From: Hydra vulgaris
Taxonomy: Eukaryota > Cnidaria > Hydrozoa > Anthoathecata > Hydridae
Assembly: GCF_038396675.1 (NCBI RefSeq)
Contig: NC_088929.1
Coordinates: 34,486,501-34,550,500, forward strand
Direction: 5' to 3'
DNA: 64,000 bases
Part shown: positions 11,918 to 22,289 of the stretch, piece by piece
How the letters are laid out: every line of letters starts with the position of its first letter
How positions within the stretch are numbered: position 1 is the first letter of the stretch
The notes under the pieces: generated by a model
Database searches by the model: none
What the model was told of the DNA's origin: nothing
The model's input: only the letters and a program-made list of their open reading frames with translations
Position numbers and translations under genes: made by a program

Positions 11918-12640
11918 GGCCGTTTCTACCATTAGGCGAAATTAGGCGGCCGCCTAGTGCGGCAAGATTTAGGAGTGAAAATTTTAAAAACCAATTGTTT
12001 TAGTATAACTTCGCATAAGAGATCAAAATATAAAGAAATCAAAATCGTTAGGTATCTTAAAAATCAATTAGGACCAGGCAATGACGAGTTTAATAGCCAA
12101 AAACAAATGTAAACAATGGAAACTCCAAAAGAGATCTTTGAAATCAAAGATGGTGCTCTTACTGAAAACTGATTTATAAATCCTTTTGAGAAAACTTATG
12201 AATAAGTAAAACACATTTGATTGAAAATAGCCAGAAATAAGTTTGCATAGATATTTTTGTAGGTGTGGAAAAAGGAAGTTTTCAGCATTATAAAAGAAAA
12301 CTTCTAAACCATGAATAAGTTTGTTTGGAATGCCTCCAGTGTTCTCTACCAACTGAAAAGGTTTTCTGTTTTTGCAGCAAAATTTTTGAAAGAAAAGGTT
12401 GCAGATTCATAAAAAAAGATTTAGAATCAGATCTCAGAGGAAGTCTTCTAAGAATGAGATTGAATTTCTTGTAAGAGTTTTATCTCTTGTAAGAGTTCTA
12501 GGTGTACAATATTTGGCTTTTCGTAACAGCTTGATAATGTTTATACTCTTGACAATAGCAAAATTTTTGAATTCATTTCTTTGTTTGATCCAATTTTGAA
12601 TGAAGATCTCAAAAGGATTTGAAATTAGAAAAGCGAATTT
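11918..12640 (+). pseudogene. hAT relic with TTF-type zinc-finger block (ZMYM1-like)
   Basis: A terminus-like GC-rich stretch, with AGGCGGCCGCCTAGTGCGGC, lies at about 11,940-11,965. Rightwards on the plus strand the three frames give PTEKVFCFCSKIFERKG at about 12,340-12,395, LVRVLGVQYLAFRNS at about 12,475-12,530, and SKIFEFISLFDPILNEDLKRI-like words to about 12,620. Together these resemble the FCFCCKLF, then LAFRG, then FLxLIxLxxxFDPxLxxHL series of TTF-domain hAT transposases. Frameshifts separate the blocks and the DDE core is gone. The opposite-strand frame at 12,068-12,352 has no family signature. No right terminus was found. Confidence 0.5.
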
Positions 12641-13013
12641 TTAAAGCGAAATTTTGAATTTAACAAATATTTTAAAAACAGTACTGTTAGTAAGCACTCG
12701 CTTAACAAATAATACTATTCGCTAAACTTCGATACCGAAGATTAACAAACTTTTAAAGCTATTTGTTAAACTTTGGTACCGAAGGCCAAATAGTTATTCA
12801 CTACTTGTTTAATGAAAACATTCTTTGCCGGTGCTTAATCCAAAACAAAAACCATATGTCAATGAAAAACAACAGCTATACCAATCATTTGCTATACCAA
12901 TCAATATGTGTACATTTTACTGCTCCTACGGCTATTTTAGGAAATGTATGCCCACTAGTATCCAAATTTTATTAATAGATGCAATAATATATTTACTTGT
13001 ATTAAGTTTAAAA

Positions 13014-13334
<321 letters not shown>

Positions 13335-13449
13335 ATTAATAAACAATAAAAATATTTAATATAAAGTAAATAATATGTATACCTTAATAAACAGTAATAT
13401 AATTAATACACATAAAATAAGGTACAATTTGAAAAAAACTTTAACATTT

Positions 13450-13750
13450 GTAAAATTTCTGCGTAAATGACGCAGCCCACACCTCTCTTTTCATGATACA
13501 TCGCGATACCAACTGGGCCAAGTTAATTTCTTTGTTTAGATTGAGTAGCTTTTTTTTAGTTTGACAAATGACTCTCTGATGTTGTTCTTTCGTCCAGTTG
13601 GGAAGTATTCGCTTCAAAAAAAAGAAAAAAAATGTACAAATTTGGATATTTTATAATTAATTTATCGGCTCAAAACGCCCCTCTTGATCGTTTGTAGCAT
13701 TGGATCTTCCTTTGCCTTGTACTGAGATCAAACCCATTTCATGAAGTTAA
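13450..13750 (-). pseudogene. Possible minus-strand exon remnants, Myb/SANT-like words
   Basis: Minus-strand reading of about 13,620-13,450 is open and gives RILPNWTKEQHQRVICQ, then AQLVSRCIMKREVWAASF. An AG acceptor-like pyrimidine tract precedes it. The segment at about 13,745-13,670 gives MGLISVQGKGRSNATNDQEG. NWTKEQ followed by regularly spaced hydrophobics is faintly Myb/SANT-like. This is weak evidence. Confidence 0.25.
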
Positions 13751-14051
13751 TTTTGAATTACTTTAAAGCTAATTTATTCAAGAACTTCAAAATATGACAT
13801 ATGCGAAGTAACAAAATAGAATTAATAATAAAATATAGTATTCCGTAAAGGAACAAATAATACGATATAGTATTCAGCAAAGTTTACCCTATAGTATCTA
13901 ATAAATCATAATCTGTAAAAATATTATTTAAAAAGTAAAGTTTAGTAATATATTTAAAGATATATTATATTAAGATAATATATACATCAACTATAGAAAT
14001 AAATAGCAACTGATATGAAAAGAGTTTTCAAGTATTGAGTACATATTAGTC

Positions 14052-14310
14052 AAAATCGTTCTCACTAAAAATACAAACAAAAAAGTTTGGTGGAACCTCT
14101 TTCAATCCCTGACATGCATCAAGGTGCCACTTATAGCATTTCTGGCATTCAGTTCAGTTTCGTTTACTTTTATATTTACAAAAAATAACATCGCATGACC
14201 CACAATAAATTCAATTTTTGTTGCAGTATTTTTTGTCAATCTCCCTTTTTTCTTTTGATAACTTGCCTCTTCGATTTCAGATTTTTTCTTATTTTCATTG
14301 AACAGAATTC
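14052..14310 (-). pseudogene. PHD-finger-like relic
   Basis: One minus-strand frame reads C-N-K-N-stop-IYCGSCDVIFCKYK, then a stop, then TECQKCYKWHLDACQGLK and EVPPNFFVC. The Cys and His spacing (CxxC, CxxC, WH then C, final C) is that of a PHD zinc finger. Two TGA codons interrupt it, each one transition away from CGA. PHD fingers occur in ORF1 of CR1-type LINEs and in some DNA transposons, so this is probably a mobile-element remnant. No neighbour settles which. Confidence 0.5.
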
Positions 14311-14448
14311 AATTTTAGTATTATGAGTCTACTTGCAATCTTGTTTTCTTTTAGCTCAAGATATATACATTCAGAATCTCAGCTTTTTTTCGTCTCAGTT
14401 CTCGGTCCATACGAGACAATATTTTTCCGAGACGAGATCTCATTCGAA

Positions 14449-14496
14449 ACTTTCATAGTTTTTACATTTTTTCAAAAATGTAAAAACTATGAAAGT
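14449..14496. repeat. Perfect hairpin, 23-bp arms, 2-nt loop
   Basis: ACTTTCATAGTTTTTACATT and three more T bases at 14,449-14,471 are exactly reverse-complemented at 14,474-14,496. Confidence 0.9.
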
Positions 14497-14525
14497 AAAC
14501 TTAAATTTTCCAAAAAATTTGTCTT

Positions 14526-16204
14526 TTATAATTTTTTATTTATTTTTATTTTAATGAACCACAAGTTTTTTAAATTTATCAAATTAATGTTGACTCTTAA
14601 AAAACTTTTCAAAAGACTTAAGTCATTCAAAGTCGCAGCTGTCACTCTCTCCCGTTTCTTACTACGGTGGTTGCTTGAAATTGAAAAATTTTGTTTAGAT
14701 CGAATCGATATTGGCTTAATTAATTTCAACACATTTTCTAACATGCATAACTTTTTTGATTTAAATCCAGTCGTAACGTAGCTGTTAAATTCATCAGCAG
14801 TCAAATCATTAGGATCAGTGACTTGGATTTGTAGTCGAGCATTGGATTCTCTTTTCTTTCTAGGTGGGTCTTTGAGCTTGGGAACAAAGTTTGAAGTTGT
14901 TCGAGGATTTAAGGAAGCGAGAAGACGTAACTTAGGATCATTGGGAGTCTGTTCAACTGTCTGATGAGCTTCAGATGCAATTTCTACAACATCATCACTG
15001 TCATCATTACTGGATGGAGTGAAAAAATGTTTAAGCGAGTCTTTTCGCATTTTCAATAATTTCTTTATTTGATGAAAGTAAGAATGGGGACACTTTCGGC
15101 TCTTCAAGAAATCCTGGATTGTTGAGAAATTTGAGCAGAGCAACAGTTAAGATTGGATGTCTTTTAAGAATCTCTATTTCAATTTCTTCAATCAAACGAG
15201 CACAAATAAAACTGTTTTTCGTTCGCAATTCCTCTGACAAAAATTCTAATGCGCCTTCTGCAATGTTCAAGTCAGCATCATCGCCACTCATGGCATCCAT
15301 AGCCATTTTACATTGTTGAAGAGTTGCTAACAATTAAGGAATGCTTATCTTTAAATAATTAGGCTAATCATGCCCAAATGATTTAAGAGTTTTTTCATAG
15401 CTGGGATCATCTTTTTACGTTTTAGTACTTGTGTCACACAAAGATGGATTCCATGATCAAAGCAAATGTGATGAAGTTGTTGTGAGAGACGGCCAGATTT
15501 AGTGCAAATATTTGCCCTGTTCATAGTTTGACCAATGCAATCTCGGCCAGGATCAATGCTGAAGGTCATTAACTGATAACTTTGAAACCTCAAAAGGGTT
15601 TTAGCATCACATTCTTTTGCTATTTCGATCATACAAAGATTTTAATTGTTATTGTTGGGTCCAAAAATATGGATATTTATTACTTTAATTTGTTTAAGTT
15701 TTGTCTCATCACTCACATAGGAAAACTTTCCTCCATTGGATTTTATCAGCGTTATTTCCTTTGTCCCTCGCATACGCTGATGAGCTATAAAGTCTGACGA
15801 CCTCTCTCAACGTTTTTGGGAGCTTCAACCTTTGTGTAATATTCAATCAGCATTTGCACCAATGGATTCACAATTTGGTTGAAGCTAAGTTCAATATCAG
15901 ATGCTAGCATAGCAACAATTTCGTCAGTCAATGTTAGCTTTCACATTAAAAAAAGAGTCCATCATTTTTGAGCGAGATTGATGAGCGTTGATTTTTCGGA
16001 TTTGTAAGCAGAAGGAACAAGGCAATATAGATGGAACTTCCGTAAATGAGCGTGAATTTTTTTTGTATTGTAGTCTGCTTGTTTGATGAATTTTACCTTC
16101 GCACCGTCAGAACACAATGTGCATTCCACGTGAAACTTGTCATTTTTCGGAACTAGACAGTAGTTTTGCCATTTCAAATAAGTTCCTTTCGCATTTTTTT
16201 CCAT
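14526..16204 (-). pseudogene. hAT transposase relic with BED zinc finger
   Basis: Starts at 16,204 on the minus strand with a BED-like finger (CTLC, then HAHLRKFH) at about 16,115-16,020. After several frame changes, the block 15,632-15,351 holds LSQQLHHICFDHGIHLCVTQ, which matches the LCxAHxLxLxV motif of hAT proteins. Block 15,333-15,031 is a helical segment (ALEFLSEELRTK, then IEILKRHPILTVALLKFLNN). Block 15,143-14,526 has an acidic linker and ends ATLNDLSLLKSFLRVN, close to the dimerisation tail NLxxLxFLxxN. The order of blocks fits a hAT transposase. Frameshifts show it is inactive. No TIR or TSD was located. Confidence 0.65.
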
Positions 16205-16400
16205 TTCAATATTTGAATCTTTTCAATTTTAAAAATCATTAAAGTTGCAGTCGCTATACCAGATGTCATAAATTAAAATAATTTTTTTTATGAAAAAATT
16301 TAATAAACACTTACTTTTCAGTTTAATACAGTCTTTTTATTTGTTATATTTTTACATTATAAAGAGTATTATAAAATGACTATTAAGTCAAACAAGTGGA

Positions 16401-16451
16401 CCCTCGATTTCCACTTGTTTGACTATTAGTCAAACAAGTGGAAATCGAGGG
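16401..16451. repeat. Perfect hairpin, 23-bp arms
   Basis: CCCTCGATTTCCACTTGTTT plus GAC at 16,401-16,423 is exactly reverse-complemented at 16,429-16,451 across TATTA. Confidence 0.9.
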
Positions 16452-17050
16452 TCAATCACTGTGGTTGCCTGCGTGCATGTACAAGGCAAATTCATTCATC
16501 TCAATTGATAGTAAAGGAAAAGACATCCAGGTTAAATGGGTTTTTATGCTTTTCGGTGCAACCACTTTTCTTGATTTTACGTCAAGCTATATATCAATTT
16601 TATCCATATTCCATTCCGGTTTAACCTCTCTAGTCTAAATAAATGTCTTTTTGTCAATGTAGTGGTGTGCTCATTGACTTATAAAAAATCAAAGGTAGTG
16701 GGCAAAATTGAATGATAGGCGAAATAACATAAAGTTACCCTAAAATAAATAGTATTATTCTTTATTATTTCAGCATAATACTTTATAATTTATTATTTAA
16801 TTTAATTTTAAAATAAATAATATTATTATTTGTTAAAATTAGTTAACTAAATAAAGAATAAATATAAGTGAATATAAATAAATATAAAAATAGAATAAAT
16901 AATAATTTATTAAATATTTAAATTATTGTTATAATATTAAAAGATTCATAGAATAAATAATATTATATTTAATAATACATTTATAGAATAAATAATATTA
17001 TTATTCATTTATATCACGTAATAAAAAACATACCTCACAAACATAATAAA
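16452..17050. other. AT-rich non-coding stretch
   Basis: From about 16,730 it is dominated by irregular repeats of AATAAATAATATTATT. No supported gene. A 66-codon frame at 16,438-16,638 has no motif. Confidence 0.4.
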
Positions 17051-17057
17051 AGATTAA

Positions 17058-17139
17058 CGCTATGAGTAGGATTTGAACCTACGCGGGAAGATCCCATTTG
17101 ATTTCTAGTCAAACGCCTTAACCACTCGGCCATCACAGC
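17058..17139 (-). tRNA. tRNA-Ser, anticodon AGA
   Basis: On the minus strand the 82-nt gene starts GCTGTGATGGCCGAGTGG. The 7-bp acceptor stem (GCTGTGA with TCATAGC, one G-U pair) and the D arm with GGTTAAGGC are intact. The anticodon stem GTTTGA/TCAAAT closes the loop CTAGAAA, giving anticodon AGA. A long variable arm (GGGATCTTCCC), the class II feature of tRNA-Ser, and a T arm GTAGG/TTCAAAT/CCTAC follow. The internal A box (TGGCCGAGTGG) and B box (GGTTCAAATCC) are canonical, there is no intron, and a TTTT run follows the 3' end as a Pol III terminator. All stems pair, so it looks functional rather than SINE-derived. Confidence 0.95.
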
Positions 17140-17206
17140 TGTTCATTTCCATGCTATTTATACAATATAAAGACAAGTAATTTGCACAAGAGTTATTTTA
17201 AGGTTA

Positions 17207-17305
17207 TTCATTTTTATATGCGCGTCTATTCATTTTTATATGCGTGTTTATTCATTCTTATATGCGCATTTGTTCATTCTTATATGCGCATTTATTCATG
17301 CTTAT
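17207..17305. repeat. Left 22-bp terminal array, about 4.5 copies
   Basis: Units of TTCATTCTTATATGCGCATT-type sequence with two bases more, varying at the T/C, G/A positions. Confidence 0.85.
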
Positions 17306-17774
17306 ATGCAACCACCCATAATATCTCTAATATAATTTTATATAGACAATAATTTGGCCTTTATGTGTTTATATAGATTTCTTCAAAACATAAGTTAGGT
17401 TGTTGCCACTGCTATTTATTTAAAAAATGGTTGCCGAGCCAGCGCTGGCCCACTGTTGTAAAAAATGACCAAAAACTACTTTGAGCTGACCCGAGAAAAC
17501 CGCTTTGACAGGGTGAAACTACAATGTTTCCTGACTCCAAAAATGTAAAATTTGAAATCTAATTATTTCGTCCGAGAAAATAATTTTGATTTTTAGTTTT
17601 TAGTACTTTGCACAATAGGGCGAAATGACAGCTCTCAAAAACTCTCCAAAATTAGCATTTATTACTCTAAAACATAACAGTCTATATAGCAAGTATAATT
17701 TGTATTTATTTTAACTCAGAAGATAAAATTTTACCTACAATTTCATGGTTGAACTATATTATAAACATTTTGTT

Positions 17775-17966
17775 GCATCAAAATTGTAAATAAGCTAAAA
17801 GTTCCGGGAATAGGCAGTGAACATGTTTATTTTGAGTTTTGCATCAAAATTGTAAACAAGCCGAAAATTCCGGGAATAGGCAGTGAACATGTTTGTTTTA
17901 AGTTTTGCATCAAAATTGTAAACAAGCTAAAAATTCCGGGAATTGGCAGTGAACATGTTTATTTAA
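17775..17966 (+). repeat. 66-bp direct repeat, three copies, upstream of transposase
   Basis: Copies start at 17,775, 17,841 and 17,907 with GCATCAAAATTGTAAA and include CCGGGAATAGGCAGTGAACA or close variants. Exact 66-bp spacing and position just before the transposase ATG suggest a promoter or transposase-binding array. Confidence 0.85.
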
Positions 17967-18004
17967 AGTGTTTCACTTATCAGTTGTGTGAGAAAAATTT
18001 CAAA

Positions 18005-20112
18005 ATGCCAAATTTTTCAAAAAATCATGAAGATTGTCGGAAATCTGTCTGTGTCTTGTGTCTGAAGAAGTGCTCTCGAGAGTTGACACAGTTCCTTGTT
18101 GAAAAGATCCTCAAGCATTACCATACAAGTCTTGATTTGACTGATACCAGAGTGCCAAGAGGCATTTGTGACTCATGTCGAACAATTCTTCGGAGAAAAG
18201 ATGAAGGAAAAGATGTTAACCTGCCACCTTTGTTTCCTTTCTCATCTATAAAAGTTAGACCACCAACAAGAGATCAAGGTTGCAACTGTCTTATTTGTCA
18301 AGTTGGACATTTGAAGTTGAATGAGAAGAGCCCAGTGGACTATTCTAAACCTGTGGAAGATTGTACCCCTCAAAGATGTGGTGATTGTTTGAGTCTAGTT
18401 GGAAGAGGTCTGCCACATCAGTGCACTCCATTCACTTTTAGAGAGAATCTCAAGCAGCTAGCTACAGCTGATCCACTCGCTGCAGAGCAAATAGCTACTC
18501 AAGTCATCTCTACTAAACCTTCCACACCTGGTGGTACTGTCAAAATATCGCATCCTAAAGGCGGCCCACCACTTAGAGTTAAAACAGGTGATACTTTTAT
18601 ATATACATATAAAGATGGCAGGTTCAGAGGGAATACCTTTAATTTTAAAACTTAAAATTACAAAAAGTGTTAATATAATTTCAATTTTAGGAAGCTCAAG
18701 TGCAAGAGCTCTTTTTCCTGAACCCAGCATCAAAACTGAAGATCTTGTACAAGTTCAGCTAAACACAGGACTGTCCAACCTTGGCATGAAGAAATTGGCA
18801 TCAACCATCAACAGAGTCAGTGACACCAAGATTGTGGAGACTAGTTTTCTTGCTAAGTTTGAAGCCATTGGCAAACAGTTGTCTGAGTTTTTTACTCAAA
18901 CCAGCATCCAAGTTTTATCAGAGAGTAACTCCACTGACTTTGTGGTTGTGCATTGCAAGGATCTTGCGGAGCTTTTGAATGAAGTCCTGCTTTCTCGAAG
19001 AGTTTTCCAGAATCATATTGTCAAGTTGGGAATTGATGGAGGTGGAGGATTTCTGAAAGTTTCTCTTGGCATCATGGAGTTGGATTCTCACTGTGATTCA
19101 AGGTCACCAGCACGGAAAAAACTTTTAACTCAGAGGACTGCCAAAGACAGTAGTGTAAAGCGTCAAATGCTTGTGGCTTTATCAGAAGGACTACCAGAAA
19201 ACTTTGAAAATATGAGGCAGATTATGTCTTTAATCAAGTTAGACAAAGTCAACTTTGTTGTCTCATGTGACATGAAACTTGCCAACATCCTTTGTGGCCT
19301 TCAAAGCCATTCAAGTACTCACCCTTGCTCTAGGTGCAACGCAGAATCAAAGCATCTTTCTCAATCAGGATCTTTGAGGACACTAGGCTCACTTTTTGCC
19401 TGTTATCAAGAGTTTGCTAAGTCTGGTGGTGATATCAAAAAGGCAAGATCTTTTGGCAATGTAGTGCATGAGCCTTTGCTATCTGGTTCTGAAAACAAAC
19501 TCATCTTGGAGCTCATACCACCAATGGAACTCCATCTTCTCCTTGGTGTGGTCAATCACATGACAGAAAGTACAAAGTAAAAAACTTCTGTCATGGTACA
19601 AAGCCATGACAGAAGTTTGGCCCAATGTTGTCAAGTGGCCCTCAGCTCTCCACATTCAACAAGAACCATACCATGGTGGGCAGTTTGCAGGGAATGCCTG
19701 TCACAAGCTTCTCAGCAATCTTGACCTCCTTCAAAGAATTGCAGAGACTGAGTCTGCTTTTCAAGTCTTTGGAATTATGGATGCCCTTCGAAAGTTTAAG
19801 TCTGTGGTGATAGCATGTTTTGGTATAGTTCTGGAGGATGACTTTTCTGAAAAAATTGATCGCTTCAGAGACTCATATTTGGCAATCATGAACATCAGTG
19901 TGACTCCAAAAGTTCATGCTGTTTTCTTCCATGTGAAGCAATTCATTGAGATCAAAAGGGCTCCTTTGGGGATCTTTAGTGAGCAGGCAACAGAATCAAT
20001 GCATCATAATTTCAGCTCACATTGGCAGAGATACAAAAGAGACCGCAATCATCCTGAGTATGCAAAGAGGCTTCTTTCATGTGTTGCGGACTACAACAGC
20101 AAGCATTTGTGA
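18005..20112 (+). pseudogene. Spliced DDE transposase, one disabling rearrangement
   Basis: Start ATG 18,005 is the first in-frame Met. Exon 1 (18,005-18,587) is Cys-rich: CxxxxCxxC early, RGICDSCRTIL, GCNCLICQ, CTPQRCGDC, so probably zinc-binding. A 103-nt intron (18,588-18,690) has GT and TTTTAG borders, and splicing restores the frame (KTG-SSSARAL). Exon 2 holds a candidate first Asp in KLGIDGGGGFLKVSLG. A second lies in SCDMKLANILCGL, followed by HPCSRC, a CxxC knuckle like that after the second Asp in CMC and Transib enzymes. The candidate Glu is in GIFSEQATESMHH. The C-terminus is HPEYAKRLL to DYNSKHL. At 19,568-19,613 an extra 46 bp repeats CATGACAGAA and contains a hairpin, causing a stop and frameshift; otherwise the gene is open. 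It is not RAG1-like beyond these general features. Confidence 0.75.
19584..19616. repeat. 13-bp-arm hairpin at the frameshift in the transposase
   Basis: ACTTCTGTCATGG (19,584-19,596) is exactly complementary to CCATGACAGAAGT (19,604-19,616). The second arm is genuine coding sequence; the first arm and loop belong to the inserted 46 bp. Confidence 0.9.
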
Positions 20113-20559
20113 AGAATCAAATATTGAGAAGAATTTATTTTATGTACCATTTGCTCTTTATGTGTTTAGAATCAAGAGGTTGTTTTTGTGTTTTGGCTTA
20201 GAATAACTAAAAGAATTATTTAAGAAAGTGTTTACTATTTCCATCTTGTTAATGAAAAACTATATCAGTTGTGTCAGAATAAACTATTATTCAAGTGAAT
20301 TTTAGACAGTTATGTTTTGGAGTAATAAATGCTTATTTTGAAGAGTTTTTTAGAGCCCTATTGTGCAAAGTACTAAAAACTAAAAATCAAAATTATTTTC
20401 TCGGACGAAATAGTTAGATTTCAAATTTTACATTTTTGGAGTCAGGAAACATTGTAGTTTCACCCTGTCAAAGCGGTTTTCTCGGGTCAGCTCAAAGTAG
20501 TTTTTGGTCATTTTTTACAACAGTGGGCCAGCTAGCTATTTACGCATATGATTGTAAAA

Positions 20560-21172
20560 TGGAATAAATTAAACTCTGTAGTATCCATAATCTTTTTAAG
20601 TTTCTTGATTACCCCAACCGTATTTCGAGGCCTTTCTCCCTGTTTATACTTATGCTTTAAAGAAGAAGAAAAATTCTTCTATTGGATTAAGTTGTGGCGT
20701 GTATGCTGGTATATACTTAATAGCTATGCTATGAGAGGCTATTGTTTGCCTAAGCAAGCACCTCTTTCATTATAACAAAGAAAGTATTTACAATTATAAT
20801 ATTATAAATTACTACAAAATGAATGCAGATTCATTTTGTACTTTCATTGTAGTAATGAAAGTACAAAATGAATCTGCATTTCAGCCTCCAGTTTTTATTT
20901 CATAAGGCCATTCTCACTCCCATTGTTGAAACAGCACAAATCAAACTAACACTCTTGTCACAATTTGAAAACAACTGTAAAATTGCTAGCGCATTTCTTA
21001 GTGAAATAGTAAGCTGAGACATATTGAAGCCTGCTGCAAAAAGATTTTCTTTTATTACTTCTTGCGTACAAGGATTGTTTTCTTGTACGCATAATTCAAT
21101 AATATTTTTTATTTGAGCGTTTTTAGGTTTTTTACCTCGTTTTTTATCGGAAAACGACTTAAATGCAGTCAT
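20560..21172 (-). pseudogene. Tc1/mariner (IS630-type) transposase relic, internally deleted
   Basis: The N-terminal part, 21,172 to about 20,900, starts MTAFKSFSDKKRGKKPKNAQ and has helix-turn-helix character (IIELCVQENNPCTQEVIKEN). The C-terminal part at about 20,760-20,565 gives AIKYIPAYTPQLNPIEEFFF, matching the catalytic C-terminal motif PxYSPxLNPIExFW of this superfamily, then LKHKYK in another frame. The core carrying the first two Asp residues is missing. A 26-bp-arm hairpin sits at the join. This is the coding remnant of the surrounding element with 22-bp arrays. Confidence 0.7.
20822..20880. repeat. Perfect hairpin, 26-bp arms
   Basis: The 26-nt arm at 20,822-20,847, beginning AATGCAGATTC, is exactly reverse-complemented at 20,855-20,880 across TGTAGTA. 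It lies at the deletion point of the Tc1-type transposase. Confidence 0.92.
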
Positions 21173-21331
21173 GTCGTTGAACTCTCCTCTGTTAAACTTT
21201 ACGTTAAAGTTATATAAATTATTATATATTATATAAAATTAATATATATTATTTAAAAACGTTAAAGCTTATATAAAAGTTTATATAAAATTATATCAGA
21301 GATTTTATGGATCGTTGACTCGCCTCTAAAC

Positions 21332-21484
21332 GCGCATATAAGAATGAATAAACACGCATATAAGAATGAATAAACACGCATATAAGAATGAATAAATGCG
21401 CATGTAAGAATGAATAAACACGCATATAAGAATGAATAAACACGCATATAAGAATGAATAAACACGTATATAAAAATGAATAAC
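21332..21484. repeat. Right 22-bp terminal array, about 7 copies
   Basis: Units read CGCATATAAGAATGAATAAA plus CA, the reverse complement of the left array at 17,207-17,305. Apparent ORFs across it are repeat-derived. Confidence 0.9.
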
Positions 21485-21488
21485 CCTG

Positions 21489-22285
21489 TAATTAAAATTT
21501 AAAATGTATGATTTCAATTTTCAAACCAAATTCAATGTTAAATTTTATAACACTAGGAATGCGTTACAAAATAAAAAATTTATTATTCTAAAAACTTGAA
21601 ATTTCAAAATTGATGGGACTTTTCTTAAACTTTGTCATACGTATTTTTATTTTATTTTATCTCGTTTCTTTAAAAAAAAAAAAACTTAAAACTTAGTAAA
21701 TAATTCTGGAATCAAAGTCGAACATCTGCAAAAGTCAAATCACGGTCAAAAACGTTTCCTTCCATCTTGTTTTCATATTTTGGAAAAACCCTAACCCTGA
21801 CCAGAACTTCTGGTCCATTTTTGTTTGTTTTTGTGTCACAATATTTAATACCTTCAATCTTCTTCAATCAGTCGCTATGTTTCGTATTCCATGTGCACAC
21901 TTTAATTATGAATGTTTATTCCATATCCTCCATGCTTTAATTATGAATAATAAACAACAAATATTTATTTAACAATAATATAAAAGCTGAACAACAAACG
22001 TTTTATAACATTTTGAACGAAAAAGAAATATTGTAATAAACAATTAACAAATCTAATAACAAAAGACTGTTTGAATAAACTGTGGTTAGAACAATAATGT
22101 GGGAGAAAAATATAATTTTTTTTTGTTCAATAACTCCACTATCCTGTTTTTCTCTGTATATATAGTTTTAAAAATTAAATTTTTGCATAAAACATAAGAA
22201 AATTTTAAACTTCAAGGAAAATATCTTAGGCATATATTTTTTTTGTTCTCTGCTAAGTAAGTGGTCACTAAGTCAAATCACAAAA
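21489..22285. other. AT-rich non-coding stretch, nothing recognised
   Basis: No gene, TIR or array could be supported here. Confidence 0.4.
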
Positions 22286-22289
22286 AAAA

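Larger units (their letters stand above)
17444..20532 (+). mobile_element. DNA transposon with 178-bp TIRs, CMC/Chapaev-like (tentative)
   Basis: The TIRs are at 17,444-17,621 and 20,355-20,532 and are near-identical, beginning GCTGGCCCACTGTTGTAAAA. If the true end is CACTG, the element is flanked by GGCC on both sides. A 4-bp duplication with CAC termini is what Chapaev elements of the CMC group show. However, GGCC is palindromic and part of a longer inverted match, so the boundary is uncertain. It carries one spliced transposase gene and inserted into the Tc1/mariner-type element around it. Confidence 0.75.
17201..21488. mobile_element. Tc1/mariner-type element with inverted tandem-array ends, interrupted
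   Basis: The left edge AGGTTATTCATTTTTATATG (17,201) and right edge (reverse complement CAGGGTTATTCATTTTTATA, ending 21,488) form TIRs flanked by TA on each side. Inside each TIR is an array of a 22-bp unit, in opposite orientation at the two ends. The right half encodes transposase fragments on the minus strand. The left coding part is missing, and a second transposon (17,444-20,532) sits within it. TA flanks plus the IS630-like transposase support Tc1/mariner. Confidence 0.7.

Noticed and set aside
12068-12352. 94-codon minus-strand ORF as a gene
   Set aside because: The flanking plus-strand words fit a hAT transposase better; the minus-strand frame has no motif.
18005-20112. RAG1 homologue
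   Set aside because: The Asp-plus-CxxC layout recalls RAG1/Transib, but the end is not a CACAGTG-type heptamer with 5-bp duplication and RAG1-specific motifs are not seen.
21332-21484. CRISPR-like array
   Set aside because: Contiguous 22-bp units without spacers, in eukaryotic DNA; the inverted partner array at 17.2 kb shows it is a transposon end. The 11-bp array at 53.2 kb is likewise a minisatellite.
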